Below, piece after piece: positions 32,986 through 46,508 of a stretch of DNA of 64,000 nucleotides (position 1 is the first letter of the stretch; each line of letters begins with the position of its first letter). Origin of the DNA: Cristatella mucedo (Eukaryota; Bryozoa; Phylactolaemata; Cristatellidae); contig WPIO01000006.1 of assembly GCA_009760855.2 (NCBI GenBank), positions 188,001 through 252,000 of the forward strand, in the 5' to 3' direction. Under the pieces are notes generated by a model. That model was given only the letters and a program-made list of their open reading frames with translations. It did not search any database and had not been told where the DNA came from. The position numbers were made by a program, and so were the translations under genes.

Positions 32986-35580
32986 AAACAAGTGCTGTAA
33001 AATCATACAGTATTATAAAACCTTATCTCCGGCAGCTTATTTTCAACCTCTCGCACAAATGCTGCATGCTGATAAAGTCCTCCTAGTTCCGAAATTGACC
33101 AAGATGACCATTGCACTGACAATCAAAGCAATAGAAAACGAAAGAGGTAAGAGAGGGCCACAAACGAACGCACGCGAGGAGTGCAAGAACAACTCGGAAT
33201 CAACTAAGGTAACGCGTTGCGTTGGAGGCGTAGAAGTGAGTGAATAGCTGCCACTTCTGCTGAGGAAAAGTAAAAAGGTAGCTAAGTGTCGTTCGTAAAA
33301 AATGTGTCCAAAAAAAACTCGCAAAAACTAATTGTGCATTACTTCTCGGGAATCAGCACTGACCAGATCTATCACGGACTCATTCACGACTCTTTACCAA
33401 TAGCCCAAGAAAGCAAAGCAGGGAATGAGCACCGGCACAGCTAGACTCGGACAAATACGTGCTGCTTGACCGTCCATGGAGCACAATGCACCGACTCACT
33501 ACCAGCATCCATTTCGCAGTTGTAATGCACTTTGTAACAAATTCAATAATCCTGTGGCTCAACCTGAGCCACGGCCCATCGCTATAACCAAGACCCGATC
33601 TTGAAAACCCTTTCGTCGACTGTGCTCCATACCTGACTTCCGACCAATCGACCAGACCTCTCAGACGTAGACAGGAATTTGAACGTCTGCTGATCATTCG
33701 TAGCAGCGGATTGGCAAGGAAACGAAATCATGGCACAGTTTAACGCCCCTGTATAAAACAGGAAAGAAATAGGTGCTTCTCCTTGATTCCAAATATAAGG
33801 ACTATGCTGCGGAACTCAATTCGCGTTCTCTTGAAGACGCCTAATCCGTTATTCAGGTTGCAAGATTGCACGCTCGCTCGTCGCTGCGAATGACAGCATG
33901 AGATGACAACCTATTTCCAAAACAATTTTTCAAACAATTTTGCCGACCAGTGAGAACAGAGCCGCGTAATACGCACATATTTATATGCAAATACAAACTA
34001 TTATTCCATAAAAATTGAAAATTGAATTGAAATTAATCATAAAATAAAACTTCGACTGCACTACGTCCCGTACACGGAAGTCAGTGCTGAATTAAAAAAA
34101 TATCATGTCTTCAAACAAATAATGCTTCAGTAATAAAAATAGGTTCAAGTTAGTCTGATAATAAAGTAGCTAAAAGTAGTATTACATACATTTTTTATTT
34201 TTCTGCTTATCATTATTTAACTACTAAATTAAGATAGAAATAGAGATTGCTCACCAGTAGAGCGGGCTCCCCAGCTAGGTCAGCAGACATACAGGCCTGG
34301 CCGGAACAATCACGATCAAGTTGTTCGTGGTTATACCTATTCACAGCGGCGGTCCGTAATATTATATCTGTGCGAAGCGGTGGGCCAATAGGTCCTGTGC
34401 ATTGGGGATTCAACAAAAGTCTCAAACATTGCAGAGTTCTTCCAAATTAAGGGAAAAACAACCACGAGGTCGAATTAATTCGAGGAAACAATAAAAATGC
34501 TACAAGTTGGGCATGCTGTTATCTCGGCTTGCCCACTAGAAGTGAAAAATACGCAAATTATATTGCTCGGCAGTTTCAAGTGAATTCGGAAACATTTTGC
34601 GGTTTTTGAATGACAGTTTTTGGTACCACCATCGAACGTGGCGAAGCAAGAATTGTCGAGTGAGCCGATTCCCTCTTCAAATATGCATCTCGACTGTGTG
34701 GGGGAACTTCTTCATTCAGGAGTGGTCAAGATTTGACACATCCGCTTTTGTGCTTGAGCAGACATAGGCCAGACCTGGCTTGACACTATAACCTAAATCT
34801 GCGATGCTGTTAGAGAGCGAAACCAGTCAACCGCGTTTCCCGATGAGAATGGGCAGTGGAATCGAATACAACAGCAACAAATGTCTTGGCAAAACCCTGA
34901 AATGCCAAAGCCATGGTGACCTGTACGTTTTTGAAATTTTCCGTTGAGATTACAAAACATGTAGCTTAATGTAGTTCGTGCTATTAGTAAACCGAGTGAG
35001 TTTTGACTTTAGAAGTAATTTATAAGATTGATTTAGTCCCTTTTGTCAGAGAACACTGTGGTTTCTTATCTACCGCGTCTACGATTTCTTGCATCGCGTC
35101 AGGCCTACGGATGTGAACGTATGTGCCAAGTCTCCCTCAAAATTGTCCCTAAAAATGCTAAGCCTAAACATACTGAACCTAAAATAGCATGTTTAAAATC
35201 CTAAACGATTTTGCTCAGAAAATGCCAGACGCGGTTGGTTAGATTCATTTTTAGAATGGTGTCTTTGGCGCATCACCGTAAACCTTACTTCGGAGTGTTC
35301 AGACGATTCTAAAGCTACACAAGCATATTCCTTGTTAATAGAAACTACGTCGGAAGTCTCGAGTTGCTCCAGATACTGAAGACATAGGTTCTTTCCGTTC
35401 GTTTTCGCACTTAGTAAGCAAACATGCCAAGGTATTGGTATGCACGGTTTTGCTTTACAAATAAGCCTAGTCATGCGAATAATGTGCTCCAGTAAAATTA
35501 TATTAAAATAACCAGCTCTCCACAAAACCCTGAAATATTTGAGATTATATCTTGATCCCCGGGTTCGTGGATTTTTGGGC
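32986..35580. other. AT-rich sequence without recognised features
   Basis: I see no domain, RNA gene or clear repeat. Short frames on both strands (for example 33043-33324 and 35193-35525) lack homology and splice context. Confidence 0.45.
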
Positions 35581-35582
35581 TA

Positions 35583-35660
35583 GCACTGGTAAATATAAAG
35601 TGCCTAGAAAGAGATTGAGTTCTCTGAGGGTGCTTTAGCGTATTTATTATTATTACTGTA
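35583..35660 (+). mobile_element. LINE family A tail
   Basis: GGTAAATATAAAGTGCCTAG, then GAGATTGAGTTCTCTGAGGG, TGCTTTAGCG and (ATT)n. Confidence 0.88.
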
Positions 35661-35984
35661 CATCAGTATGCAGGTACAGCCGAATGTTTTCCATGTACAT
35701 TTCAAGTAAATTGCTATACACGTACCGAATGAATACATAATCCCTGTTTAAATGTGCGTCTATTTATAGTAAATGCAGGTGCTGATGCCGTATACGTCGC
35801 ATATAATTTCGACGTAAACTTCGCTCAGTTGGGCCAGCACGGTCTTGTGCTCCGTCGCCTCCATGCTGAGGCCGCGGTTTGGTCCAGCGAGCTTCAAAAT
35901 CTATCCAATATTTTCGATACATCTCGACTTGCAAAATCCATACTCGGGAAGCCACGAGCTCGCTCTTTGTCACTCCCTCTCTTC

Positions 35985-36355
<371 letters not shown>

Positions 36356-37114
36356 CCCTCTCTGTCTGGCTCTCTCGCTGCTCTCCTTTCTCACCTCTTC
36401 TGCTTCAGCCGCGACGAGTAGACGAACGACGAGCAATGGCGGTTTCGCTTGCGTAACAAGCACAAGCTCGCCGTTTCGCATTAAAGAAGAAGAAGAGGCG
36501 TCGTCGCCGCGAGAATGTCGCCAGTACGAGGGTGCAGCCAGTAGGCGCAGCCAGCTCCCAGTCACAGACTGAGTCAGCGATGCGAAGCCGAGGAGGAAGA
36601 GGCAGCCGCGAAACAGACGGCTCGCTCGGCGGCGCGACTCGCACGCCCGGAGTACGAGAAACAGGAGGCTTGCAGAGGTCGGCGGCGACGGTCGGCGAAC
36701 GGGAATGGAGATGGAGCAGCGGCCACCGGAGCGAGGCTGCTGCGGTTCCGGACTGACTAACTCGCCGAGCCATCGAGCACGTCAGAGCGTACGAGCGATC
36801 GAGCGGGCTGCGACGAACTCGAGCGAACTCGACGTTTCCGCCGAGCCCTTCGATCGGTGCAATATAGCAATGTACACGGATTGGGAGCTTCTCCTTCGAC
36901 GAGCGAAAATCGTCCTCGCATTGGCGCGTACCGGCACGTGCGAGCAGCGCCGCCGGCTGCGAGACGCAGCGGCCGAAGGCATACGGCAAGATAACTGCGG
37001 CGCCCGCCTGCGATGCGGACCTCGCAAGAGCCGCGACGGCTAGACTGGGGCGGTGCACGGGGAGCTAGGAAATGATTGCCCGCCATCGAGCGCAAAGAGG
37101 ATAATGATAATTAT

Positions 37115-37290
37115 AATAATTATTATTATTATAATTATAATACTAAAGCACCTGATATAGCGCCTCCAGAGAACTCAATCTCTTTCTAGGCACTTTACAT
37201 TCGCTGCACAAGGAAAGCACGATCGATTTTGGTTAGTGGTAGCATGCTCAATAAACGACAGGAATAACACGTTTAGAATAACACGGCTAA
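37115..37290 (-). mobile_element. LINE family A 3' end
   Basis: ATTATTATTATTATAATTAT tail, CTCCAGAGAACTCAATCTCT, CTAGGCACTTTACATTCGCT, then AGGAATAACACG on +. Reverse complement of the LINE A end, inserted into the CpG-rich block. Confidence 0.9.
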
Positions 37291-37599
37291 AGGCAAAGGC
37301 GCTTCTCCACACTAGCATTCGCGGCAAAACCACGTGCACGTGCGTTCGCGGGCGAGAGCGCCCATTCTTGTTGGCAACAGCAGACCACGAGCATCGCGTC
37401 AATGAGGCAGAAGAGAGCGCGCGAGCGGGCTGCTGCAGATTTTCCGCGTGCCCCCCCCCCCCCGTGAGAAATCGGGTCGGGCGTGAGGCGCTCCGACGCG
37501 AGGCTCTAAAAAGTCGGGGAGGCGGGTAGCGCACCGACGCCCGGCAGCTCGCCGAGCACGGATTGCTGCCCGCCTTAGCCGGCCTGCGCGCTCGAGCGT

Positions 37600-37685
37600 C
37601 GGCGCAAAATTGGGCGACGCCGACACAAAATTGGGCGACGCCGACGCAAAGCGGGCGACGCCGGCGCAAAGCGGGCGACGCAGAT
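37600..37685 (+). repeat. 19-bp tandem repeat, four copies
   Basis: Unit GCAAARYKGGGCGACGCCG in four imperfect copies: the first two have AAATTGGG, the last two AAAGCGGG. Confidence 0.88.
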
Positions 37686-37884
37686 TGGCGCGCGTCGCGC
37701 GTTAGGGCGCTCGCGAGAAGGACGCTTCTGCCAGCGGCGAGCGAGCAGTCGCGAGCGAGAACCTGCGACCGCGCAAATGAAATGCCAACGTAGGAAACGA
37801 GGCGCACGGCGGACACTCTCTCGATAGCAGAGCGGGAATAATGCTTTTCGGACGGGCTTTCGCGACGCGAACGCGGGAGGACCT

Positions 37885-37965
37885 CAGCATATGTAAGTGC
37901 CTATAAAGAGATTAAGTTCTCTGAGGGCGATATACAAATATATTATTATTATTATTATTAACGGT
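37885..37965 (+). mobile_element. LINE family A / SINE-2 tail
   Basis: AGCATATGTAAGTGCCTATA, AAGAGATTAAGTTCTCTGAG, GGCGATATACAAATATATTA and (ATT)n. The CATATGTAAGTG start is shared with the SINE-2 tails. Confidence 0.85.
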
Positions 37966-38634
37966 TAGACGGTCTCATTGGCCTCCAACGACGCGAAGCC
38001 AGATCGCGAAAGAAAATGTGGCGCACAGCATGAAGGAATGAATTAATACAGTATAGTGTGCGCATGCGGCCGGCGAGTAATCTAGCTCCGCCTACTGCTT
38101 TTCCGCTCGTCGGCCGCGAGGACCGGAAAGAGATCGGAGGAGGGGCTGACGAAGAAAGCGAGCTCGAGGTGGCTCGCAGCGAAGCCGCGACGCGGCGGCT
38201 CACGGACGCCGCGTCGGATCTTTTCCGACGGTCACTGAAGTTGCCTCAACCAGCCAGTCGGGTTAGGAAGAAGCCAGCGGCCGCCGCGCAGCGACCGGCG
38301 AGGTACCGCAGTTGTCGCCCGACGGCACGCTGGCCGACGGCGTCGAGCGCGCGCGCAGGCGGACGGCCTACGGCTGCGCCGAGGGCAGCGTTCGCAATCG
38401 AGGCGCGAAAAGGCGAGCGGCGGAAATTGCGTCGTCCACCATCAGCAGCAGCCGAATCTCCGACAGGAAACCGTCGGAAGTGAGCGCCGCGTCTTTCCGG
38501 AGCGCGTCGCGTCCAGTTTCTCCTCCGTACGAGCGTTCGCGATACCGCGGAGTCAGAGTCAGCAGGGGGGGGTGCAGCATGAGCTACAGGGGAGGCGGAA
38601 AAATCCGGGCGAAGGGAGGGCTGGCGGCGGCCGG

Positions 38635-38685
38635 CGGCCGCGGCCGACCACCGCGGCCGACCACCGCGGCCGACCGCCGCGGCGT
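38635..38685 (+). repeat. 14-bp tandem repeat
   Basis: GCGGCCGACCACCG occurs three times head to tail with one variant (CCGCCG). Confidence 0.85.
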
Positions 38686-39854
38686 GACCAGGCGCCGGGA
38701 ACGCGTCCCAGAAATGCACCGAAGATTGACAGCGAGCCGCGGCTTAAGGCGCGGCCGCTCGAATGCAAGCTCCGCTCCGGCGCCGCGCCGCCGCCGCTTG
38801 GCACTCTCGTGCGGAGCGGGCAGCAGCCGGTCCCCTCGCCGGCTTCCGGCTCAGGCTGGGTAATAAGCGCCGACTGCCAAGAGCGTCTGCTCGCGCGACA
38901 CTTCCGACTTACCGGAGACGGCATTTGCGGCGCTAGTTTCGAGCGAGGTAGCGCTCGACGGCAGACTGCCGGCCGCTCGGGGTTCGCGTCTAATCAAGCG
39001 GATCGACCCGGTATACAGCGAAGGCAGTTTTTTGCATTCGACGCCCGCTCGACGTTGCGCCCGACTTTTGGCTAGCCTGTCGTAACGGCCCCGTGGTGTC
39101 GCGACGTTGTTCCTAGCTAGAACTTACCGACGCCTGTCGAGGCCGTGCGCTCCGGTCGGGAATGCGTCGCACGTGAACGAATCTCTCCCGGCCCCCCCCC
39201 CGCCGACCCTGGCCCGAAACCGAGCGCGGCGGCGTGCATTTGAGACGGCTGGCCAACCTAGCGCTCCCGTCCATCCGTCGGCAGCTGACGTGCCGCGTCG
39301 GCTGAGGCAGGCGCCGGTGGCGGCGGTCGCGAGGTCGAGCAGCGCCGCGTTCGTTCCGCAGCCGTCCGTCCGACCGCGCTGCTGATTTGCCGCACCGCCG
39401 CTCGTCAGCATCGGCCGCCGGTCCGCTAGTAGGGCGAAGGGCCCTCGCGTCTGCGCCGTCGGTTTTCGCGCGCCGACCGATTTTTTGTACGCGCGCGCGC
39501 GATGCTGACCGGCGCTTGCAACGCGACGCCGCTACGAAATTCTACGCCTGCGCTGCTGCGCGATGCATCTCGCGTCCGACGCTTTGCGGTACGCGGTACA
39601 TTGGCCGGAACCCGGGCTGCGAGGCCGAGGTCGCGCGCGCTCTCTGCCTACTCATCATGCTCAGCTCGAGGTTGCACAGTGCCGCTAAGAGCTCGGAGAG
39701 GAGGGGGTCAGGGTTCGGAGCTGCCCCAGCTAGGAGGCTGTACGCGCTGCTGAGCAGGGCCGATCGTACTAGGCTGCTCCCTACCCTTCCTTGTGGGCGT
39801 CTGCCGTGAACAGAGAGTGAATGGGTGCATGCGTGTGTGGTGTATGTGTGTTCG

Positions 39855-39856
39855 TG

Positions 39857-39888
<32 letters not shown>

Positions 39889-39905
39889 GTGTGTACTTGT
39901 GTGTA
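39855..39905. repeat. (GT)n microsatellite
   Basis: About 25 GT units with two ACTT interruptions. Confidence 0.9.
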
Positions 39906-39989
39906 GGTTTCCGAGTGTGCATGCGGGTGTAAGCACTCTCACACACGCTCGCATGTATGTGAGCCTGTGTGAGGAGGGGGATGGAAGGA

Positions 39990-40375
<386 letters not shown>

Positions 40376-40419
40376 GACAGGCAGACAGAAGGATGGCGTC
40401 GACATTAAGACGAGAAAAT

Positions 40420-41178
40420 CGGCCTGCTTTCGTTCGTGTGACTGCACAAATTTGGGCCTGCTTCGGTAAGGACACCTGCAGCCAAGCTGATCCATGCATT
40501 CGTGACTTACCGTATAGACTCCTGCTGCAAGCAACGTCTGACACGTCTTCTTGCCGGTGCAATTCTACGTCGGTTAGACGTCAAGATTTGATTCAAAACC
40601 AGCCAGCCAGACTTGTCTCTCGGGAACATCGAAGCTGCTATCTATAGTGTACCTCTTCACCCACCTGCCCTGGCTCCCCTGCAAACAGCGTATCCACTTC
40701 AAGCTTTCATCACTCACCTTTAGATTCCTTCATTCTCTCGCGCCAGCCTACCCATCTGAGATATTCATTAGAGACTGATTATGAGATACTTATTTTATGT
40801 ATTACTCATACTTATTTTTATTTTTTACTCAACATTATGCATTCCGCGCTGCCGCACCATCCACCCACTCTTCTGACTAATGGTTGGTCTCACGGTTGGG
40901 CTTCTAGGTTCAAATCCCGCAGGGACCGTCCCTTCAGTTTCTAAGCTCTCCGAAGCCAGCAATTTATTATTGACTGATTTTACGGCATTAAAAAAAGGCT
41001 GAAAACCTGTCTGCCTTTGCTCTGCCTACACGAATTGCATTTCTTGGGCTTGTGTTTACTGAAATTTCCAATGTCACAGCGAACCAATTGACCTGCTTCG
41101 TTGTTGGCACATTTCAAGTTCCTAGAAAGAGATCTGATTCTCATAGGGTGCTATATAAATGTATTCATTATTGTTATT
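40420..41178 (+). mobile_element. LINE family A remnant with tail; small SINE-like insertion
   Basis: TAQIWACFGKDTCSQADPCI, NQPARLVSREHRSCY and CPGSPAN follow the LINE A C-terminal order. A SINE-like head with box B GGTTCAAATCCCGCAGGG lies at about 40885-40975. The LINE end TCCTAGAAAGAGATC..GGGTGCTATATAAATG is at 41108-41175. Confidence 0.75.
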
Positions 41179-42265
41179 ATAATGACTCCACTCTAGCGCA
41201 CTTGACGTGCGCATAAAGAGGTTTAGCTCTCTTACGGTGCCGTGCTAGTGTTTTCTTCTTGGTAGTATTATCATAAGAACGTGACGGCTTGTTTTCAAGA
41301 GCAAAAAATAACCTAGCGTTAAGGCGCTAGCGTTAAATGGTCAAGGTCACTACGCGACCCCTACCGCGCCGCCGTCATACCGCCCGAGCTGACAGACGGC
41401 ACGCGCGGGTGCCGCATAGAGGTGGCGGTCAGGTCAAGACCTCGCCAAGCCCACGCGAACTCTTTCGCCGGCCACCGACCGCGGCTCATATTAAGCGATA
41501 CGGACGCCGGTTGCAGCGCTGCCGACGTGCAGCCGATCTCGCGCTGCTGCCTCGCGGCTATGTGGGAAATGTCCCGACTACTTGCGGCCTCCACCTCCTC
41601 GTTCCCGCCGACCGAGCTGCTGCGCCATCGGACGTTTGAAAAAAGTCGGAATTCAGGCTCTGCGACTAGACCTGGCATCCACCGTAGCCGGACGAGGTGG
41701 CAACGAGTGGGACGGGAAAGTCGAACTCCGTGGACCCACAAACGAGCGCTACCCCAGTAGCCAGCCCCCCCCCCCCAGGAGGCAGCCCCCCCCCCAGGCA
41801 GCCAGGTAGCCACCCCGTAGTGGCCGCTAAGCTTCTCGGCTACTGCGCTTCGCCGTCGCAGTCGTCTGCAGCCGATGTAAGACTTATCGAAAAACGCCGT
41901 CGGATGCACGGTAAAACGCCTGCAGAACGCTACGGTAAAAGGTGTACTTCCAGCACGGCGAAGCACCGTTACGCAATCGCCGCAATTACGACCGCTCCTG
42001 CCTGCTTCGTCCGTCCGCCCTAGAATAGCGACTCGCTCCCCTCCCCCGCCGCCGAAAACCACCATCACTTTTTCCTGAGAAGTAAATTGCTTGGCCGTAT
42101 AGCCGCAGCAAAGGGAATCAGCCCGCCACCCAGTCGCTAGCGTGCTTACCCATACCGCCATGCCGGGGAGACCTTAGCAGCTCGCCGGCTTAGTCGGCAT
42201 AGCAGTCGCATCGCACTAATTCTGTCTGAGTTTCGCCGGCTCCCTGTCAGCTATAAAATCGGCTT
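41179..42265. other. GC-rich stretch without recognised gene
   Basis: 41330-42200 is GC- and CpG-rich, with long frames on both strands and poly-C runs near 41765-41795; no domain recognised. 41195-41300 holds a degraded SINE-2-like tail (GACGTGCGCATAAAGAGGTT). Confidence 0.45.
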
Positions 42266-42267
42266 CA

Positions 42268-42440
42268 ATAATTATAATAATGCACTTGATAAAGCGCCCT
42301 CAGAGAACTCAATCTCTTTCTAGGCGCTTTACATTCGCTGCAAAGGGAAATGCAATTGAATGGTGAGTAATATCATGCTTGATAAACAAACAACACGAAT
42401 AATATGGTCAGGGGTGACATGCACAGGGTCAAGATCCTTT
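42268..42440 (-). mobile_element. LINE family A 3' end
   Basis: CACTTGATAAAGCGCCCTCA, AGGCGCTTTACATTCGCTGC, ATGCAATTGAATGGTGAGTA and GAATAATATGGTCAGGGGTG on +. A pentanucleotide (AATTA)n run follows at 42460-42482. Confidence 0.92.
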
Positions 42441-42484
42441 CTATGCCCAGGGCAGAGGCAATTAAATTAAATTAAATTAAAACA

Positions 42485-43975
42485 AACCAGCGACTTCTCA
42501 GTCGCTTCATTCGCTTTCTGCACCGGCCAACATATCCAGCCTCCTCCAGTGTGCATGTGCACTCGTACTCGCACGCACTCCTCGGCTTCCGGTCGTCTCG
42601 ATGCTGCTCAGTCTTGCTAGAATTGAATGTCTTCGATGATTGGGCCCTCAGCTCGTGTACGCACAAAATCTGGAACTCACAGCTTCGGGCACCGCCTGCG
42701 GTGACTTCTCATCATGTAACTCTGAGTTAGAGGTGCATCCATTCCTACCACTTGCCCTACTGACACTCCAATGATCTCGCCGCCTTTCTTTCCTGAGTGC
42801 TTTGCTTGCATACCTGTGCATGATTCAGTGCATGCTGCTAGCCAGCGGCGCTATTCGCCAGCGTCTTCACGTACCTTCTTATGTGCTTTTGCAAGCTTAT
42901 CTAAGCACGGTACCAACCTTGTCATTGACTCTTAGTTATTGCATCTTTTGCTGCGAATTACAAAGCAATCGATTAGAGATTTGGTTTCCGGGGGAGGGAT
43001 GTCATGCAAAGAAGTATTATCATTTGTATGGTTTTATTTTTGTCGGCTGACAAGCCCCTCTCGGGAGGTATGCCCTCGGCTGATTTGGGCTCAAGCAGAG
43101 TTGAGGCTCTGCTCCGAGAGGCGCCCTTTTTAGTGCTCTAGTTCCAAGTCGGTCTGTTTTGAAAGTCGACTCTGTAGCCTTTCTGAGCGCTTCGTCCGGC
43201 TGCTGAATCGCCAACATTTGCTTTTAAAGTCAGCTACATATTTGCGTACGACCGACCTTCGAAGTCTCCAGAGAATCGCAGAGAATGCGTTCTGCTTCTC
43301 CTGGTTACTCTAGTCTGACACATTGTGTAGCTCTATCAATAATGCCCTTTCAAAAATTTCAAGGCCCCTCGTGAAGTACTCATAGCCAGGGCTTCATGTT
43401 CACTACAGTTTTTCACAGGATTTAATCAGAATACTACTAATACTACTACAGGCACTGCAAGTAAATACTAGATAGTAATTTCTTATCCTAGCATACTTAA
43501 TATAAAGAAGCTATTCCTATAATACCTCTGGCAGGAAAGCTTTTTATTTTATTTTTATTTTTATTTTTTTTAAGCCGATTGAAAAATGGGAAGAAAGTGC
43601 CTCTTCCGTGGGCTTGCTAAGCTACCATTAGTTACAGAGAGACTAGGCTGTCAGGCATCGCACTTAAGGTGATTTTGATCAGGCCCACAAAGTCAAAATG
43701 TAGCCTCTCCCTGAAAAATTCCAGACAACGAGCCTGATCGCAGCCCCGATCACGGACCGCAGTACTCGTGACAGTCGGTCACGTAAGGGTCAAGTCAAAG
43801 CTCATCTAGCCACTCGTCGAGCGTCGTCTGGATCGGGCGAGCAGGCGGACAGCTAAGCAAACTAAACAGGCGAGTAATTAAGCTCAGTAACTAGCTGGCG
43901 AGTGGCTACCCAAAGTCAAGTTACCGTTGGTACTAAACTCGGTCAGTAGGTTGTCTGAGGTGAACGTCACGTCGC
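42485..43975. other. Sequence without recognised features
   Basis: Some words at 42820-42960 (GTGCATGCTGC, CGTACCTTCTTATGTGCTTT) resemble LINE 3' UTR but too weakly to call. A T-rich run sits at 43540-43572. Confidence 0.4.
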
Positions 43976-43979
43976 AGCT

Positions 43980-44415
43980 GCACTTCTCACTGACCTGTAC
44001 TGGCTAACCGTTAAGCAGGTTCTGTCACTAACTTAAACATCCATCCACTCTTTGCCCTAGCTATCCGAACTACTTTTCAATCCAGCTTTCGCATTGTATC
44101 ACCCGCCCTTCTGCTCAAGTCGTTGAGCTTCGCCTGTAACCAACATTAAAAATCTTTCGGCGACTCGCCTTCAGTCTGCATACTTTCTAAGCCTATAACT
44201 CATTACCAGCTGACGTCACGGCACCCACTGTCTTGATTCTTAAACAGAAGCCATAAACCCACCCATTCCTCTTAGCATTTGCTCCGACCGTAAGAATTGC
44301 CCTTTGTGTGCGTACTCGCTCATCGACACTGAATACTATCGCCAGTTAATTGACACTCTTCTCTTCCAGCATATGTAAAGTGCCTAGAGACATAAGAATG
44401 CTTTACAAATGTCTC
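43980..44415 (+). mobile_element. LINE remnant, strongly decayed
   Basis: CACTTCTCACTGACCTGTAC (the FSLT.LHWLP block), CCCTAGCTATCC, and the eroded tail CATATGTAAAGTGCCTAGAG at 44369 suggest an old LINE A copy full of stops. Confidence 0.55.
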
Positions 44416-45760
44416 AGTTAAGCTACTGATGAGCGGCTGCTGAAATACTGAGGCACTTGCTTCCATCGCCTTGGCAGTTAAGGGCCGGGCTCACCGGCCG
44501 AGTCACACGCCTCGTATTTTTCAGCGATCTTTGCCTTGCAGCCACGCCACTCCACAGGGCTCATCTAGAGCCCATACACCCAGAGATGCGTCCACGATTA
44601 ATCCAAGGGAGCGGGTCGAACTTTGACCTCGTTCGGATGGGCAAGTCGTAAGACCAAGGGATTGAGTCAGCCTGTTGAGCTCGATTCTCTTTAGTGTAAG
44701 CCAGCGAAATAGTGAAACTCCAGCTGTGTGTGGGTTTTGAGACCTTTCTGGGAGAGGGGCCGTTAAATCCCTGTCAGATAGGCGACGTAGGCGTCCTGCG
44801 AGCTTTGTATGACACAGGACATCCCTTCGTGGCACACAGGAAATCAATCAGTCCTCATGACAGCCCAAATCGCGGGAGCTGCTACGAAATACAATGGATG
44901 GCAAAAGCAAACAGCTGCATCCGGTAAGGGGCGTGGGACCGGTCTAGGCCTCCGGCTCCGGATTAGGTACTTTTGCTGACCGCAACGAGCTGTGGCCACC
45001 TGCGGCCGCGGCTCGATCCTGATCGGCCAGATCGGCTTTTCTCGGACTACTTGTGTCTGCGCCCGGCATCGGCGGCGCATACAGTAACAGTGCGGCGATT
45101 TCTTATGCAGCTACTGTCAGCTTTGAAGCTGCAGGTGACCGCTTCGGATGACACGTACTCTTCTATCGTGACTCGCTCTGTTAAGTGTGGCCAGTCCGAC
45201 AGGGCATCACGATCAGTTGAAGCCGAAACCAGCCCGACCTTTGGCGGAACATTCGCAGAGCTATAGCTAGGCTTCCCACGAGTCTCGCTCGCTCGAGAGA
45301 TCCGACCTCTCGCCAACTCGACTGCATCGAGCATCGAGTCTGAGACCCGGCAGCCTCGGTGCGAAGCGAAACTCACTCCGGTCAAGCTTAGCTTGCAGAC
45401 ATTTCAAGAATGTTTCGCCGGCGAAATTATTGGGAGAGCAGTGCCATTCAGTGGCAGAGCCAAGGGACTGGGGGGGGGGGCTTTGCCCCCTGGTCCATCC
45501 CCGATTCCTACGTCCGTCGGCACTCACCAATGATGACATTATGTGCTCACTCCGTTTGATGAGCAACTGCCGAGTTTTCGTCGAATTAAAACTATGATTC
45601 TGCACTATAATTTTTCATTTAATGCGGATCTTGCTCTGGTACATGTGAGTTTTGCCGGCCTCGATAACTACACAATTGTTTGGGTCTTGCCTACGTAGTT
45701 TAAAATCAGTCGCCGCATCTGGCGCCGTCGGTCTTAATTAATGCCGTTAATAATATTTAA
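44416..45760. other. Sequence without recognised gene
   Basis: 44900-45400 is GC-rich with no domain. A G run of ten lies at about 45470-45480. Confidence 0.4.
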
Positions 45761-45958
45761 AGTAACTATGTTACAATTCTGGCTTGTTTAGATAGGGATA
45801 CTACATCTAAATTGATTCATTCGTTTGTGACATTTTGTCTCGACTTTTGTAACTCATTGCTTGCTGGTCTACCGGCACGTGCAATCAGGCGCTTACGGCT
45901 GGTGCAGAACTCTGCAGCTAGGCTTGTCTGTCGTGAGCTGTACAGTTGCCACATCACA

Positions 45959-46508
45959 CAATGGCACACTAGGTAAGGCGGTTGCTTTTCACGACCTCGG
46001 TCCCGATGTCGTGGGCTCGAATCCTGCGGTGGGTGATCCTTTATCGCCACTGCAAGCGGTGGTGATAGCCGTAAAGGCTCTTCTGCCGCTATACAAAAAG
46101 AGGCTGTTTAATCAGCTAAGATTTACTTTATTTTATTTACCAACGGCATTCTGACCGATGAAGAGACCCACTGAAAGCAACTGAAAAGTCTCCATTTTGT
46201 CACCATCGTTGAGTTCGCCGTGAGCTCCCCACACCGTGAATCTAGTGAGGGGAAATATCCTCCTATTCGCTCGTGCATTAGCTGGTGCCCTAAGAAGGTT
46301 CGGGCGCCAATCCAAACATCAAACCAACGACCCCACAGAATGTGCAATTAGCGGTGACCGCGTCGCAGGTCATCTTAAGGAGCTACCGACGCCGACAGAT
46401 GAAAATGCTGGGAAAAGCCCGAGGAGTAGTCAGTGTAGGTAGTGTAAATCAAAATCTCTATTGCCGCTATACAAAAGAGGCTGCTGAATTAGCTAGCATT
46501 TCTTTCTT
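45959..46508 (+). mobile_element. Composite SINE-1 + unit X + second SINE tail, with 5-bp target duplication
   Basis: TCACA occurs at 45954-45958 and 46509-46513, flanking the insert in the LINE. Inside: SINE-1 head ATGGCACACTAGGTAAGGC, box B, body and tail GAGGCTGTTTAATCAGCTA to about 46115; unit X to 46456; then a second SINE tail from ATTGCCGCTATACAAAAGAG to 46497 and a short T-rich end. The unit moved as one piece. Confidence 0.88.
46083..46456 (+). repeat. Unit X with SINE tail, copy 1 (identical to 55471-55844)
   Basis: From CTGCCGCTATACAAAAAGAG to GTGTAAATCAAAATC I read no mismatch with the copy 9388 bp away, over about 374 bp. Short frames exist on both strands (74 residues on -, 68 on +), none of a known family. 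The ends share weak inverted similarity (GATTTACTTTA and GATTTACACTA). Confidence 0.9.

Larger units (their letters stand above)
36356..39800. other. CpG-rich block between CT and GA tracts
   Basis: About 3.4 kb with very high CG content and many CpG dinucleotides, in contrast to the AT-rich DNA on both sides. Long frames on both strands follow from the scarcity of stops and show no domain. It holds two LINE A tails (37115-37290 on -, 37885-37965 on +), a 19-bp tandem repeat at about 37600-37685 and a 14-bp tandem repeat at about 38635-38685. It could be a CpG-island promoter, an old satellite or unannotated 5' exons; I cannot tell. Confidence 0.5.

Noticed and set aside
36405-39075. Several frames of 100-217 residues on both strands in the CpG-rich block
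   Set aside because: Few stops because of base composition; Arg/Ala/Pro-rich, no domain, no consistent splice model.
41361-42161. 266-residue - strand frame
   Set aside because: GC-rich region with poly-G runs; no recognisable domain and overlapping frames of similar length on the other strand.
46133-46347. 74-residue - strand frame in unit X as a real gene
   Set aside because: It is identical in both copies only because the DNA is identical; it runs into the SINE tail and has no known family.
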